The notes under the pieces were generated by a model. It did not search any database, was not told where the DNA came from, and saw only the letters and a list, made by a program, of their open reading frames with translations. Source: Petunia secreta (lineage: Eukaryota > Streptophyta > Magnoliopsida > Solanales > Solanaceae). Taken from it: a stretch of 64,000 nt of DNA. Shown one piece after another: positions 11,494 through 23,014 of the stretch. The stretch's first letter is position 1. Each line of letters opens with the position of its first letter. The stretch covers positions 16,909,001 to 16,973,000 of the forward strand of contig JARKIP010000033.1 of NCBI GenBank assembly GCA_029990175.1, in the 5' to 3' direction. Both the position numbers and the translations under genes were made by a program.

Positions 11494-12474
11494 TCATATG
11501 CCAGCTTTCTCGTTATCGGGCCTCATCACAATTCTGATTGGTTCGATCATACCATCCAAGTTCTTGCCCAAACCTCTGCCTGGTTCATAATGTTGATTGG
11601 TCATGATGCCCATAAGCCAGTCCCCGGGCCATTCCGCAGGCTGTGGGAGTACATATGGGTCTTCGATCACCACCTCCATTGGTTTAGGTGCTATGGGTAT
11701 CCACACTTGTTTCCATTTTGTTTCTTCAGAGATGCGTTTCCAATTGGGACGAGAATTGGGTGAGTACATTGGTCGCTTCTCAGTCTTAGCTGGTAGGGTC
11801 TCACGAAATTCTCGCGATGGAACTCCCCAGTCAGACATGATTGGCTCCCAAACCAAATTCCTTCCTTCGTAGCCTTTGCCTCGGCCATCCCAATAAGCAC
11901 TGTAGAAGTTCCTCTTTCTCTCTTCAATCCCAGGCGGTGTGTTGACCAACTTGGGAGAAAAGTGTGCAGTATAGCCTCCTTTGACCGTGCTAGCAGGATC
12001 CCAACTTGATTTGTAGTTCTTGCAGCGTCCTCCTCGAGTGCCTTGTGCTCTTATGTGACCTATCAAATGCCTTCACCTTCATGTCGCTCTCCCTTATCTT
12101 GCTTTGGTCAATTCCCATTCTTTTCAGAGTGATGAACGGGCATATGTTCAGACCGGAACATTCGTCGATATGACGTGCAAAGCTTTGTTGTGATTCAACA
12201 CTTCAGGTGGTAGTTCATCTTCGTGAAAAGCAATATGGTTAGCCTCCATGACTTTTCAAACCATGCTAGCCAGGTTTTAAACTGAAGTTTCTAGCGGAAC
12301 ATGTACTTCGTCCAACACCTTCATCAAAGCACTTCGGTGATTCTCAGACTTGAGGAGCAGGGCCAAAACAGAGATTTGTGCTGGAGTTTTTCCCAAATGC
12401 TCAACTACGGAGTACTCCTTTGCTTGCACTTTCTTCCACAGTCCCTCGGACTCTTCCTCGCTAATGCCTACCAC
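11494..12474 (-). pseudogene. Element A protease region, active site missing, with G-patch-like tail
   Basis: The piece 12474-12277 (WKKVQAKEYSVVEHLGKTPA) is the conserved segment before Tat-lineage proteases. The protease itself would follow: HNKALH is present near 12195, and LNICPFITLKRMGI near 12150-12110, but the stretch between them, which should hold the catalytic Asp-x-Gly, is shortened to a few codons in other frames. Downstream, 12066-11494 is open for 190 codons and ends with EPGRGLGKNLDGMIEPI, a glycine-rich G-patch-like motif. Without the catalytic Asp this element could not process its own polyprotein. Confidence 0.65.
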
Positions 12475-12616
12475 TCTTAGTCATCCCTTGTGCGGCTACA
12501 GTCTCAATTACAGACTCATTCTTCTTCTCCCTCTCATAGTCCTAAGGTACCGCCTTGTCGCTGTATGGTGGAACCACATCAACATAGAATTTAGGAGCCA
12601 CTTCCACCCCAATGGG

Positions 12617-14230
12617 CTATGGTGCTGTGCCAGCTTGAGCAACTGAAGCGGTTGCTGTTACCTTTTCTTTTTCCTTAACAATAGCCCCTTCTAAGTTGCA
12701 TTCCTTATCTAGCTCGATCAGGTTCACCCTACTATTTCCATGATTAGGCAGAGGATTGTTGTGCACATTCGGAGTCTTCAAGTGTATCACTTTTTTGTCA
12801 ATGAAGTCTTGTATTTTGTCCCTCAAGGCATAGCACTTTTCAGTACCGTGGCCAGGTCCCCTAGAGTGATAGGCACAGGTTTTGGTTTGATCAAAGTAAG
12901 GTGTCATTCTATCAGGCATTTTGAATGGCACATGTTGTATATGGCCAGCTGCTTTGAGTCTTTCGAACAACTAAGTGCGAGATTCGGCCAGTAGGGTGTA
13001 ATTTCTTTTGGGTCTTGGGTTGTTATTAGCGTGAGGCATTGGTGAGTGGGCGTTAGTATTTCGGTAGCTGGGGCTTTGTCGGTAGGTTGGTCTTTGTGGT
13101 GGTGGATTTTGGTACATGGGCTGGGTGTCATAGACTGGGTAGGTAGATGTAGGTGGTATGTATGGGTAGGAAGGAGGTGTCGTTTGATAGTAGTGATTGT
13201 GGGTAGGGGAGTGGTCAAGTGACGCAGCCACGAAGGAGACGTCGTCCTTCTTCTTTCTTGAGGTGGTAGTGCTGCCAGCTTGTAAGGCCTTGTTTGCGGC
13301 TTGTAATACGGTCATGCTAACAATTCTTCCAGTCTTGAGTCCATCTTCGACCATGTCACCAATCTTGATTAATTCTCCAAATTTCTTGTCTTGCAAATTC
13401 AGCATCTTGACGAAATAGACATCTTGAATGCGAATGAAAGTTGCCACTTTCTCAGCATCTTCCATGGGAGGCTGGACTTTGGCGGCTTCAGCCCTCCATC
13501 TAGTTGCAAACTCTATAAAAGTCTCAGTAGGCTTCTTCTTCAGCTTCTCTACGTAAAATCGATCAGGCATAGTTTCAGTGTTATGCCCAAAACAGTCAAC
13601 AAAGTCTCCAGCCATTGCTTCTCAGCTCGTCCACTTCTTGGTTTGTTGCTTAGAGTACCATACTAATGCATCTCCAGTCAAACTACGATTGAACAACTGC
13701 ATGCGAATCTTTTCGTCATGTCCAACCCCGATCAGCTTATCACAGTAGGACCTTAAATGAGCCATTGGGTCTCTACTGCCATCGAACATGTTGAACTTGG
13801 GTGTTTTGTAGCCTTCAGGTAGCTTCAAGTAAGAATACAAGCAGAGATCCTCATAAGCTAACCCTCAGGTTCCCTTAGCGCCTTAGAGTTGTTTGAACTT
13901 TTCAACCAGCCACTGGACTTTTTCTTTGGTGCTGTCTGGGTCTTTCTTAGTCCATGCGTACATTTCATAATCCTTGGTGGGTGATGCAATGGTTTTGGTT
14001 TCAACAGTGAAGGCGGGTAGGTTGTTTTGTGGTGCTTTTGGTTGCGCAGTGTGGGTGGGGTAAGGAAGGTCTCTTTCGGGGTAAAGTGGATCTTTGCCGT
14101 GAGGGCGAGCAGTTTGATTTGGTTCAGTGATCTCATCAGTATGGGCCAGAGGGATCCTACTTTCCAATTCAAGCAACCTCTACTCCAGCTTAGTGTAGTT
14201 TTCATAGGCAACCATGCTTTTTTTCTCGGG
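12617..14230 (-). pseudogene. Element A gag (two in-frame stops)
   Basis: Pieces 14176-13883, 13840-13622, 13615-12971 and 12970-12617 form one gag protein. It has a charged N-terminal part, a capsid region (KFNMFDGSRDPMAHLRSYC ... LTGDALVWY ... FVDCFGHN), a P/Y/T-rich stretch, and a cysteine-histidine knuckle CAYHSRGPGHGTEKC near residue 33 of the last piece. Stops TGA at about 13620 and TAG at about 12972 lie in the otherwise continuous frame. Gag would form the particle and bind element RNA. Confidence 0.85.
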
Positions 14231-14608
14231 AGTACCTACCTTGTTGAACTCAGTCATGATATTTCGTCTCGTCCTTGTCCTTGTAGGTAAAGGGGGAGGT
14301 GTTGGGATCGTTCTTTAGGACCTCAACCGGTATTCTGGCGCGGCCAGAATGCACAAACCAAACTTTCGGGGACTTGAGAACTGACACATCAAAACAACAA
14401 AAGAAGAATGTGAGTATACGTCAGCTTGAATAAAATCGCGTCCTATCATCACCAGTCTAAAACCCCAAAATAACGAACTTTTATTTAGTTTTCTTGGATT
14501 TATTACAACCACTAATGACTCGATTATGATGAAAACGACAATAAAAGAAAGACGAGACCACTTGACTCGACACGACTAGACTAGGCGCCAAGCAAAAGGA
14601 CTTTAAGT

Positions 14609-16234
14609 TCAAACATCAGCTCCAGCGTCTTCCTTCTCCTTGTCCTCTTTGGCTTCTTCTTTGGGTTTGTGAACCAGATTAATGAGTAGAGTATCAGCAA
14701 ATGTTTCCAGCAAGTCTTTCCCATCCTCCATGTCACCTAGACCTTTTACTAGAATCTCGCAAATTTCCAACCCTCTCGCTTCCTTCTCTTCCAGTGGTAC
14801 TGACTTAAAATATTCTCCCCATCCTTTGAGCAAATCTTGCAAATTCCCAACAGCTTCCATTGCAGTCATGACCTTGCCGGCCCAATACTTTAGTTCGTCC
14901 CCTTTGATCTTATCTTTGTATTGTCTCCTCATCTCCCTTTCTTGTGTCACCCTTAACTCCTTCTTCTTTTGGTAAAACTCTTGTTTCAGCTTCTTGTATA
15001 TTTCAGCAGCATTTGGAGCTTTTGACTTTCCTTTTTAGTGTAGTCTTGGATCGATACTTTTCCCTATCTTCGTCGAGCCACTGAGGGTAAGTCAGGGTAG
15101 CTGTGGGGTTCACTCTACTGTCACGACTACAGCAAAATTGCATAGTGAGTCTTTTCTCCCACATTGTCAGTATGGTGAGGACCATCGGATGCTCGATGCC
15201 CTTTATGTCAACATTGAAACTTCTTCCTTCAGTTAACTGCGGAGTTTGTTTCATGCCCACTTGCCGAAGGACCCTTAGAGGAAAATAGTGATGAGTTCCT
15301 TGGAATCTAATCAACGTCAAGAAAGTGATGTCTTGACCTTATATAGAAACAACGAAGCCAGGATAATGTTCAATCAACCATTGTACCTCTTGTAATTCCT
15401 CAAGATTGGCGTACCAACCTTCCATGTTTACGGGGTATTCCCATGCCACTATCCCAGCCATATGAGTGCTATGTGAACGGATCCCTCCGTTCCAAGATGG
15501 TTTTGGTGCCACCGGACTGACGGGGACACTGTGCAAATGTTCTATCAACCAGATTTCCAGCAACAGATTGCAACCTTCAAAACAATCTCCTCCCCTCCTA
15601 CATTTGGTCAAAGCCCTATAAACTTTTCCCAAAATCATCGGAACCGAGCTTACTTGACGTTAGAAGGCACCTTTGCTCAGTCCCCCTACTACTCTCCCTA
15701 CATCTTGCCTCCTTTCTCGAGGAAAACCATGCTTCCAAGAAAAGCAATGATGAAAGCACTGGATTCAGTCCACTCCCAATCTTGAATCTCCCATGCCCCA
15801 TTCCATTCGTGTCTAAGTGTCGGATCTCCAAACCTAGAGTGCAAGTATTCAAACGTGACCTTTCCACCGGTCACTCCCTCGGCATATGGATCATATAGAG
15901 CTCCCAGCAGTTCAATGAACTCTTTAGGCTCCACATCTCGAGGATAAATCATGGTCTCAGGTCCAGGCTCTAACCCTGCTAGTCCTCCAAATTCTTCCAA
16001 CATCGGTGCCAACTCAAAACCGTTGAAGTGAAACACAGCCCTGTTGTAGTCCCAGAAATGTGTAGCAGCTTCAACCAAACCAGTCACGGCAGTGTAGTTC
16101 TTGAGGGCTATCAATTCCCCCAACATCTTTTGAATATGAGCTTTGCTGACGGCGGCCAAATCCTCCCACCAAAGTCTGATCAAGTGAGGAGGTCGGGAAA
16201 CGATCTCAAATTGGAGAGTGCCTTTTGCAGCCAT
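14609..16234 (-). pseudogene. Element A second ORF1-type gene (ORF1b)
   Basis: From MAAKGTLQFEIVSRPP (about 16234) the frame gives a large N-terminal domain with the block HFWDYNRAVFHFNGFELAP and MLEEFGGLAG. It continues through EGCNLLLEIWLIEHL (about 15590-15540) and FPLRVLRQVGMKQTP (about 15275), and ends in a Lys/Glu-rich, probably coiled-coil tail (14950-14609). Pieces are separated by stops or shifts near 15660 and 15330. The same order of blocks is seen in the neighbouring ORF1a, so the two are paralogues. Tat/Ogre elements are known to carry an ORF of this kind upstream of gag; its biochemical role is not known to me. Confidence 0.75.
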
Positions 16235-16696
16235 AGTCTGAAAACAAAACAAGAAAAGGTAAAGACCAAAACATCCTTATAGTTTTGATCATGTTCAAAC
16301 AGACAACCAATATTTTGTGCAAATACTTCTTCGAATCAATGCAGAGATGCAATTTGTCACTTTTTGGGTTTGGAACCCTTTTGACATTTGGCGTAGGTTT
16401 ACTAATGGACTATTACGTGCCAAGACGCATCGCCTTCTTAGGTTTGTCATCATGCACATAAAAATGAATATGAATTTTGTAGCCAATTATTCTTGTAGAT
16501 TTCCCAAAATTTTGTAAATCAGTACGTGACAATAATTTTGGAAAAGTAAAATTACAAAAGAAGAAATGAAAATGACACTTTGACTAGGCGACACACTCCT
16601 TTTCCATCTTGGCTCTCTTTGCTTCTCGTATGATCTCCTTGACTTCCTCCATGGCTTTGATTAAATATCCCTTGGCTGCTACTAAGTGCAAGATGT
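16235..16696 (-). other. Spacer between ORF1a and ORF1b of element A
   Basis: This 460-bp AT-rich stretch has no supported coding region. It may act as leader for ORF1b. Confidence 0.4.
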
Positions 16697-18130
16697 CTAC
16701 CTCTGCGCACCCTCCGAATTCCATTGCTCAAGTTTTGCTTCCAATGCCTCTATCTTTCCCTCTAGTTCTAATGTACACTTTTTCCATACTTCGATCTCTT
16801 CTTTATTTTCCTTATCCATCTTGACAACTTTCAACATGAACTCTCGGTACCGGATTGGAGCCTCTGCTTCACGATCTCTTACGTTATTCCCATGACTCGG
16901 CCCTACTACCAGATTTCCCTTTATACTAGAGCGTAACCAGCTTTTGTAGTTTTGCTCGCATCCAGCGTTGTATCTATCAGGCGCTAGCGATGCTTCTTCC
17001 ATGACTTGTCTTCCTTCCCATGACTTCCTAACGCTCTTGACCCTTGGAACAACATCTTCGCTGTAGTCAAACTAATAATCTTTCGTGTTCGGTATCAATG
17101 GTATGATTTGCTTTCTTCCTACTTGTCTCATTACTCTTAGCGGCTGATAGGGTTGGAGGCCTCTTAACCCCATAAGTATCACAAAGGGTGCCTTCTCAGA
17201 ACTAATGATGAAATCTGATGAAGGAAATCAAGTCAACATCCACTAAATTGAGTCCTCCATTATGTCTTCGAACAATTTTACCCACTTATCTGTGCTGCTT
17301 GGCTGTTTGAGTTTTGGAACCCCATACCGTTCCCCAATCAAGTAGTTGCAACCAGTTGGTTTTGACAATGCTTGTGCGCCTCTTGCTTTCCCTAAATGTT
17401 CCTTGAACCATACTTGTAGTAAAAGATTACACCCTTGGAAGTATCTCGCCCCTCTTTTCAAAACCCCAGAGCTCGATAAATGTCTGCTACTATCATAGGA
17501 ACTATGGTATAATGATAACTATCAATCCCGTTGAACACTGCATCGACAACAATAACAAGTCTTGAACATATGTCGTGACTTGAAGTCTCGGGGAAAACTA
17601 TCACTCCCAGGAAACTAATAGCAAATGCAAGTGGTCTAGCCCTCCTCCAATCACCATAGGATTCAAACTCCTTACGACTATCATACGCCCAACAAATGTC
17701 CAAACCGAGTATAAAACTAGGAAAAGGGGATCTTCTTTCGTTGTAGAAATCCCACGTCCACACATGCTACCATCCCTAGCTTCTTATGAAACTCGTCAGC
17801 TGTGGGGACGCTAGGTGCTAATATGCGACCCCCTTGCCAACGATGCTTGTCTAACCCCGAGTGTGACACAAAACCCCCTATTTCTTCCAGCAAAGGTTTT
17901 AGTTCAACGTCCCCAAGCCTAAACACGTTTAATTCTTCATCTCAAAATGACACTGATGCTTCGATCATCTCCCTACATGGTTCCATTTCTAACAATGAAA
18001 CCAAATGACCCAAGTGTTGACGTACTTCGGTTTGCTCTCCTAGTGATAAGTTGCTCCACCAACTAGTTAACAAAGGAGGTGCGCCCATAGTCATTCCAAA
18101 ACGATGAAACTTTTGACTCATTGTGATCTA
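16697..18130 (-). pseudogene. Element A first ORF1-type gene (ORF1a)
   Basis: The start MSQKFHRF (ATG at about 18122) resembles that of the ORF1 fragments in element B at 38534 (MSQRDCM). Blocks in order are NVFRLGDVELKPLLEEIGG (about 17925-17870), GARYFQGCNLLLQVW (about 17455-17410), LRVMRQVGRKQIIPLIP (about 17120), and a C-terminal coiled coil from IRYREFMLKVVKMDKENKEE to 16697. A TGA near 17940 replaces a conserved codon directly before DEELNVF, a frameshift lies near 17760 and a further stop near 17070. It is a diverged paralogue of ORF1b, not a recent duplicate. Confidence 0.72.
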
Positions 18131-18739
18131 AAAATAAAGAAGAAATAAAATTTAAAAACCCGTCCCTTTTGAGAATAATTGAACAAATCAAAATGCGTTT
18201 TCATTCTCGTCTCACTTTCTCTTTTCTTTTCTTTTCTCTCAAATGCACATAATCATGTCCAAACGTCCATTTGGGGTCGTAAAACCCGTTTAAGTAGTTT
18301 GGACAAGTTGAGAACTAGTCGGCTCACGGGAAGCCCCTCTTATGGCATGATGCATGCTCATTACAAGAAGAGTGGTGTGATTCTAGACACGGTTTCCCAA
18401 GGCGGACAGTCAAGGAGTCGTATCATTTGAAATTGTTGCTTGTACCACGGACCAACTATATTCCAACATGTCCCTCTTAAAAGTTGTTTTGGTGGTGAAG
18501 CGACCGTGGGATCCACGTAATCGCTGTGTGTGTGTGAAGTGTCGTTTCCCAGGAGTGGGGAGTATGAATGGAGTATACAAAATGTCACATAAATAATACA
18601 ATAAACAAATAAAGTAAAAGAAAGAAAAAACAACGAAAAAGGAAACCAAGTTAGTACAATAATGATAATAAGGAATAACAAGATAATAATTAAATAAATC
18701 CCAAAAATAAAGACACGTCATGGTTAGGACTTTGAGTTA
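18131..18739 (-). other. 5' leader of element A
   Basis: This sequence lies between primer site and ORF1a. It shows no recognisable gene; the 106- and 103-codon antisense-looking frames here have no family features. Confidence 0.5.
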
Positions 18740-18758
18740 TCGCCCAGCGGAGTGGCCA
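18740..18758 (-). other. Element A primer-binding site (tRNA-Arg type)
   Basis: Read on the minus strand, TGGCCACTCCGCTGGGCGA starts three bases after the LTR end. It is nearly the same as the intact TGGCGACTCCGCTGGGGA at 41052-41069, with one substitution and one inserted C. Ogre-type elements are reported to use tRNA-Arg; that assignment is from knowledge of the lineage. Confidence 0.75.
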
Positions 18759-18761
18759 TTC

Positions 18762-21700
18762 TGTCATACCCGATTTTTTACTCAACTCGAGGCGAGTCGG
18801 GTTTCGGATTTGACTGGGTGAACTCGTTTGAGTTTAGTGTTGGAGTCGCCACCTAATATATTTTCTAAGGCGTATTAGGTCACCTAATGCTTAAAATCAA
18901 GTTCGATAGGTTTACTAGTCTATTTCAGAGATTCTATGCGGGTAAGAAGTTCAAGTGACTTAGAGAAGAAGGTGTTAGGCACTTCCCCGAGTCCCACCAA
19001 AAGGTGGTTACCGTCCGAAGCTTAATTTGGGATGTAAACAGTGTATATTGTCGTATGAATACTAACTTGGATTTACCGTATATTCACACACAAACTATTT
19101 ATATTCGGCTTATACTTAAGCCTAACCGTAGTCAAGGCCACTAATATTAAACGCCTAACCGTGAAACAACATACAAGTGGTGTTAACATATAAACGAGGT
19201 TTGCTACCAACCTACATACTTGGAAATGTTTGCACAAAGAGTATATTTTGCAAATAGAGTTCAGATTTTGGTAAAACAAAAGGGAATTTGTTTTAAATAA
19301 AATATCGGCTCATTTAGGGTCGGCGTGACTCGTCATTAATTGTCGAGCCCTAAACTTAATGGCCTTTTAGTGTTGGGGTCGGATTTCTAGAAATATACAT
19401 ATAGAAGAGGGGCTATTTTCGAAAACGAAATTACAAGAACACACAAATGCAAATAGTGGGTTGTCACACGTAATAATACTTACATATACATGCAAATACA
19501 TGATCTAGATGATGATACTTTGAAAAAATAGAGTTTTAAAGTGTATAAACAACCCCTAAGCTTTATACGCACTTATACACTATTAGATTAGTGTATAAGA
19601 ATGTTAGAGCACTTCACAACGTTTTATATACATATACAGGCCATTTATGAAGTGTTCACTGGGCCTGGACTATTTGTGCAAAACAGAAACGGTTTAAACA
19701 CATAAAAAGGTCTATTTTTGAAAATGTTATGGGCCTTGACTGTTTTTTAACAAAACGACAAGTTTTAAATTTCAGAGACAGCCTCCTATAGACAAGTAGA
19801 ATACATATAGCCCCCTGTTTATCGAAAATTTAGACAATAACGTTAATTAATCATACTTTGGGGCCTTTTAAAAATGTATAGATCTTTGGAGAGAGTAAAA
19901 GTTAATCATGCTATCAGTTTTCATAAAAGAAATAACTCAAGACCAAATTTAATCTATGCCTGAACATGATGCAATGCACAAAGGAAGGGAAAAGAGACAA
20001 GAGAATGGCCCCTGGTAGCCAATTTTGCACATCATCATTGTTGTGCCCCTGTTTTAAGACAAATACAGGCAGGATACCTAGCAAATATACAAGTTTGGGG
20101 GACAGTTTCTAAGGGACACAAAGCTTATAAGTTCAAAATTGTCTAGTCTTCCCAGAGTTCAAGGTTAAGCTTAGTAAGCAGTTATAGGTTTAGAGTTTCA
20201 TCACCACAGTCCTAGAATCAACTTAAAAGGTCCAGGCCCTGACTTGTTTCAAGTCTCAAAGTGTACCCAATAATTACATTGTCAGGACTTTGGCCAGTTT
20301 AGGCCTTTTGAATAACCTGCAAACAGGGAAAAAAAAAAAAAAAAAAAAAAAAAACCAACAAGGGAAAAGGGGAGGGGCATGGCCTGAGCCAAAGGAGGGG
20401 TCTGCTAGGAGCAAGTGCAGTCAAGCGCACCTTTGTAAGGTGGTCTATGATCTTAGAATATTCAGATCACCCAGAGAAGAGATGACAGACCAATAACTTG
20501 GATGAAAACAGAAGCAAAGTGAGAAGGTCACAAACAGACACATTCACAGAGATACCAAGTACTTAATGCCTTTCATTACATAGATTTTAAGACCAAGATG
20601 CAACTACACAAAAAGTAATCATGGTGAAGTAGAATGGGGGTTTTAACAGACCAAACCAAGAGCACTCACATACATATGTAGCATTAATAGGTAAGCAGAG
20701 GTGTGAATGAGTACCTATAGGTTAGAATGCAGACAAGAGGTATAAGGATCAGCAGGAAACGATAATTCTCCATAGAAAATACATTGACCAAAAAAAACTA
20801 TGCAGGTTACTTTTGCTAAGTGTATTAGGGTATTTTTGGATTTTTGTGTCCAGAACTTGTGTTTTCGGTCGAGGAGGAGGAGGGTTTATATAGGTCTAGT
20901 CTAGGGTTTTAAAATTCCAAATCTTGATGTAAAAAAAGGTAAAATTTTAAAGAAAGAAAGGGGAAAATCATGTCATCAATATGAGGGAATCAATTTCCCA
21001 TGATCAAAGCCAGTTAGACAATCAAAAAGAAATAGGTAAAAGTAATTCTTCCAAGTTTAAAAGATGTCCTTAGGTGGGCTTGCGAAAAATAAAACAATCA
21101 GGCCCTTAGTTTTAGGGTAACCTTAATCCTAAATTAAATAAGATTTCCTCTCATCACACTTAATCAGTCCAGGTTCAGGATTAAGAAGATACTATAACAG
21201 ATCCTACTTATAGATTTCAATCAAGAGATTCAACTAAATCTCTTTCAAAGACCTAAAACAAGCCAAATCATACTGTCCATTTCAAATTCAGGCATTCGGA
21301 CGTGTAGGATCAGGCATTTTCTAAGGTAAAAGCTAAGCACATTGTGACAAGACAAAAAACAAGCAATAATTCTAAGCCAACAAGGGTTTCCAGCTTAATC
21401 ATCACAGAAATAACCTAAGACGCTAATCGTGAACTCAGCATCAGTGTCTAAATCAACATTATGAGCGGAAATTATCATTTACCAATTTTTAACCTTACTT
21501 GATTCGAGAAATCATAACAAAGCATGATAAAATTTTGAACAAACTAGGTGAATCTAGGTTTTAATGTCACGTAGGAGCAATAAGAAAACAAAGGGAAAAT
21601 AAGGGGGTAGAGAGGGTATCAGTTAGGGCTTGAATCGGGTCGGGTCAAATCGACCCGTTTCTAATTAGGGTTGCAAGGAAGAACAAACTCACCTCTTCTC

Positions 21701-22478
21701 AGTGTTCAAATTATCTCAAAACAAACAGAGCCCTGCCAGAGGTGTTTCCCGGTGGTGGCGTCACAGTTGTCAAGGTTCGAACCTCGCACTTACCCAAACA
21801 TCGCCAAAACTGCATGGGTTTTGTAGCGGACCTCGAGGGGAATACGGCGGTGTCATTTTTCCCAATTTTCTCCGGTCACAATGGCCGAAATTTGATCGAC
21901 AGTGATGGCGATTGAAATCGCCAAGAGAGAGGAGAGAGAGAGTCGGGCTGAGGGCGTGGGAAAAAATGAGAGAAAGGAAAGGGTTTGGGGGAGGGGAATC
22001 AAGGAAACTGAATTTGGACCGTTGGATCACCTATGTGGACGATCAGGATCGATCCACGTAGTCATAACGTGTAAAATAATAGTTGATGTGTGTGATTTGT
22101 GTGTATATACGTGTATATATGTATATATATTGTATAAATAGCATGTAAATTTGTATAAAAAATAGCGTAAAATGGATTTAAAAATATAGGAAAATTAGAA
22201 AATTAATTTAAAAATATTAGGAAGGCTAAAATGCATAAAAATTATATTTTTGAGGCTTAAAACAATTTTGAATAATTTTGTCAAAGATAGAAGCAATTGT
22301 AGAAAATTGTAAAATAGCTATGGTTTGAGACGATGCTTTTGAAAATGGCCTCAATTGCCAGGCTATTATGAGAAATCAATTTGAAAACTATAGACGAGGT
22401 GGGAATGAATACACAAGTGTGTGCAAAATTCAAGAACTGTTAATTTGAAAATATAAGGGACAAAATTGAGTGTCAACA
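18762..22478 (-). repeat. Element A 5' LTR (3.72 kb)
   Basis: It aligns with 2689-6467 along its whole length, starts TGTCATACCCGA and ends TGTCAACA on the plus strand. A TATA-box candidate in element orientation lies at 20884-20893. The LTR pair differs by many substitutions and several small indels, so A is older than the copia element and E. Confidence 0.92.
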
Positions 22479-22483
22479 ATAAC
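22479..22483. other. Target-site duplication of element A, right copy (ATAAC)
   Basis: It is identical to 2684-2688; LTR sequence of element B resumes immediately after it. Confidence 0.9.
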
Positions 22484-22970
22484 TATACCATTACCCTCAC
22501 TCACCCCTATCCAAAACCCTTGTTTTGCATAGGTACGTCAATTAGACCATTTTCAAAGGCAACGGCACGAACTACGACGATTTACGAAATTTGCACGGAT
22601 TTTGCAATTATTCGGCATTTTATAATCTAGTCAAATTGTTTTAAAAAAATTACCTATCATATTTTAAACCATTAATAACATTGTCCTACGTCATATTAAT
22701 TATTTTAGGCATTTTAAATTAAATCTCACATTTTTATGCATTTTATACACATTGTTATACATCTTATACATATTTTATACATACTACATACACTTCAGCA
22801 CACTTATACACCACATATGCCAAGTATGTCCACATCAGGCCTACCTGGCAAAATCATAGCCCTCCACCCATCCGATCCAATGGCTGGAAATAATGTTTCC
22901 ATTTTTAACTATATAGCCCCCCCAAAACTCTTAACACTCTTGTCATTTCGCCCCAAACCACACGCCGCCA

Positions 22971-23014
<44 letters not shown>

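Larger units (their letters stand above)
2689..22478 (-). mobile_element. Complete Tat/Ogre-type LTR retrotransposon A (19.8 kb)
   Basis: The element lies on the minus strand between ATAAC duplications. It has two direct LTRs of 3.78 and 3.72 kb, a primer site next to the right LTR (18740-18758) and a polypurine tract next to the left LTR (6468-6482). Reading in its own direction, it has two tandem ORF1-type genes (18130-16697 and 16234-14609), gag (about 14230-12617), a protease remnant (12474-11494), RT with RNase H (10906-9442), a second archaeal-type RNase H remnant (9435-9064), integrase (9118-7715), and a 3' leader with 70-bp tandem repeats. The giant size, the extra ORF upstream of gag and the dual RNase H are known marks of the Tat/Ogre clade. 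Many stops and small frameshifts make it inactive. Confidence 0.92.

Noticed and set aside
18361..18721. Two overlapping minus-strand frames (106 and 103 codons) in the leader of A
   Set aside because: Hydrophobic, low-complexity translations of AT-rich DNA, with no matching block in element B.
22975..23010. (TC)18 microsatellite
   Set aside because: It is a simple repeat inside the B LTR; absent coding or regulatory meaning that can be shown.
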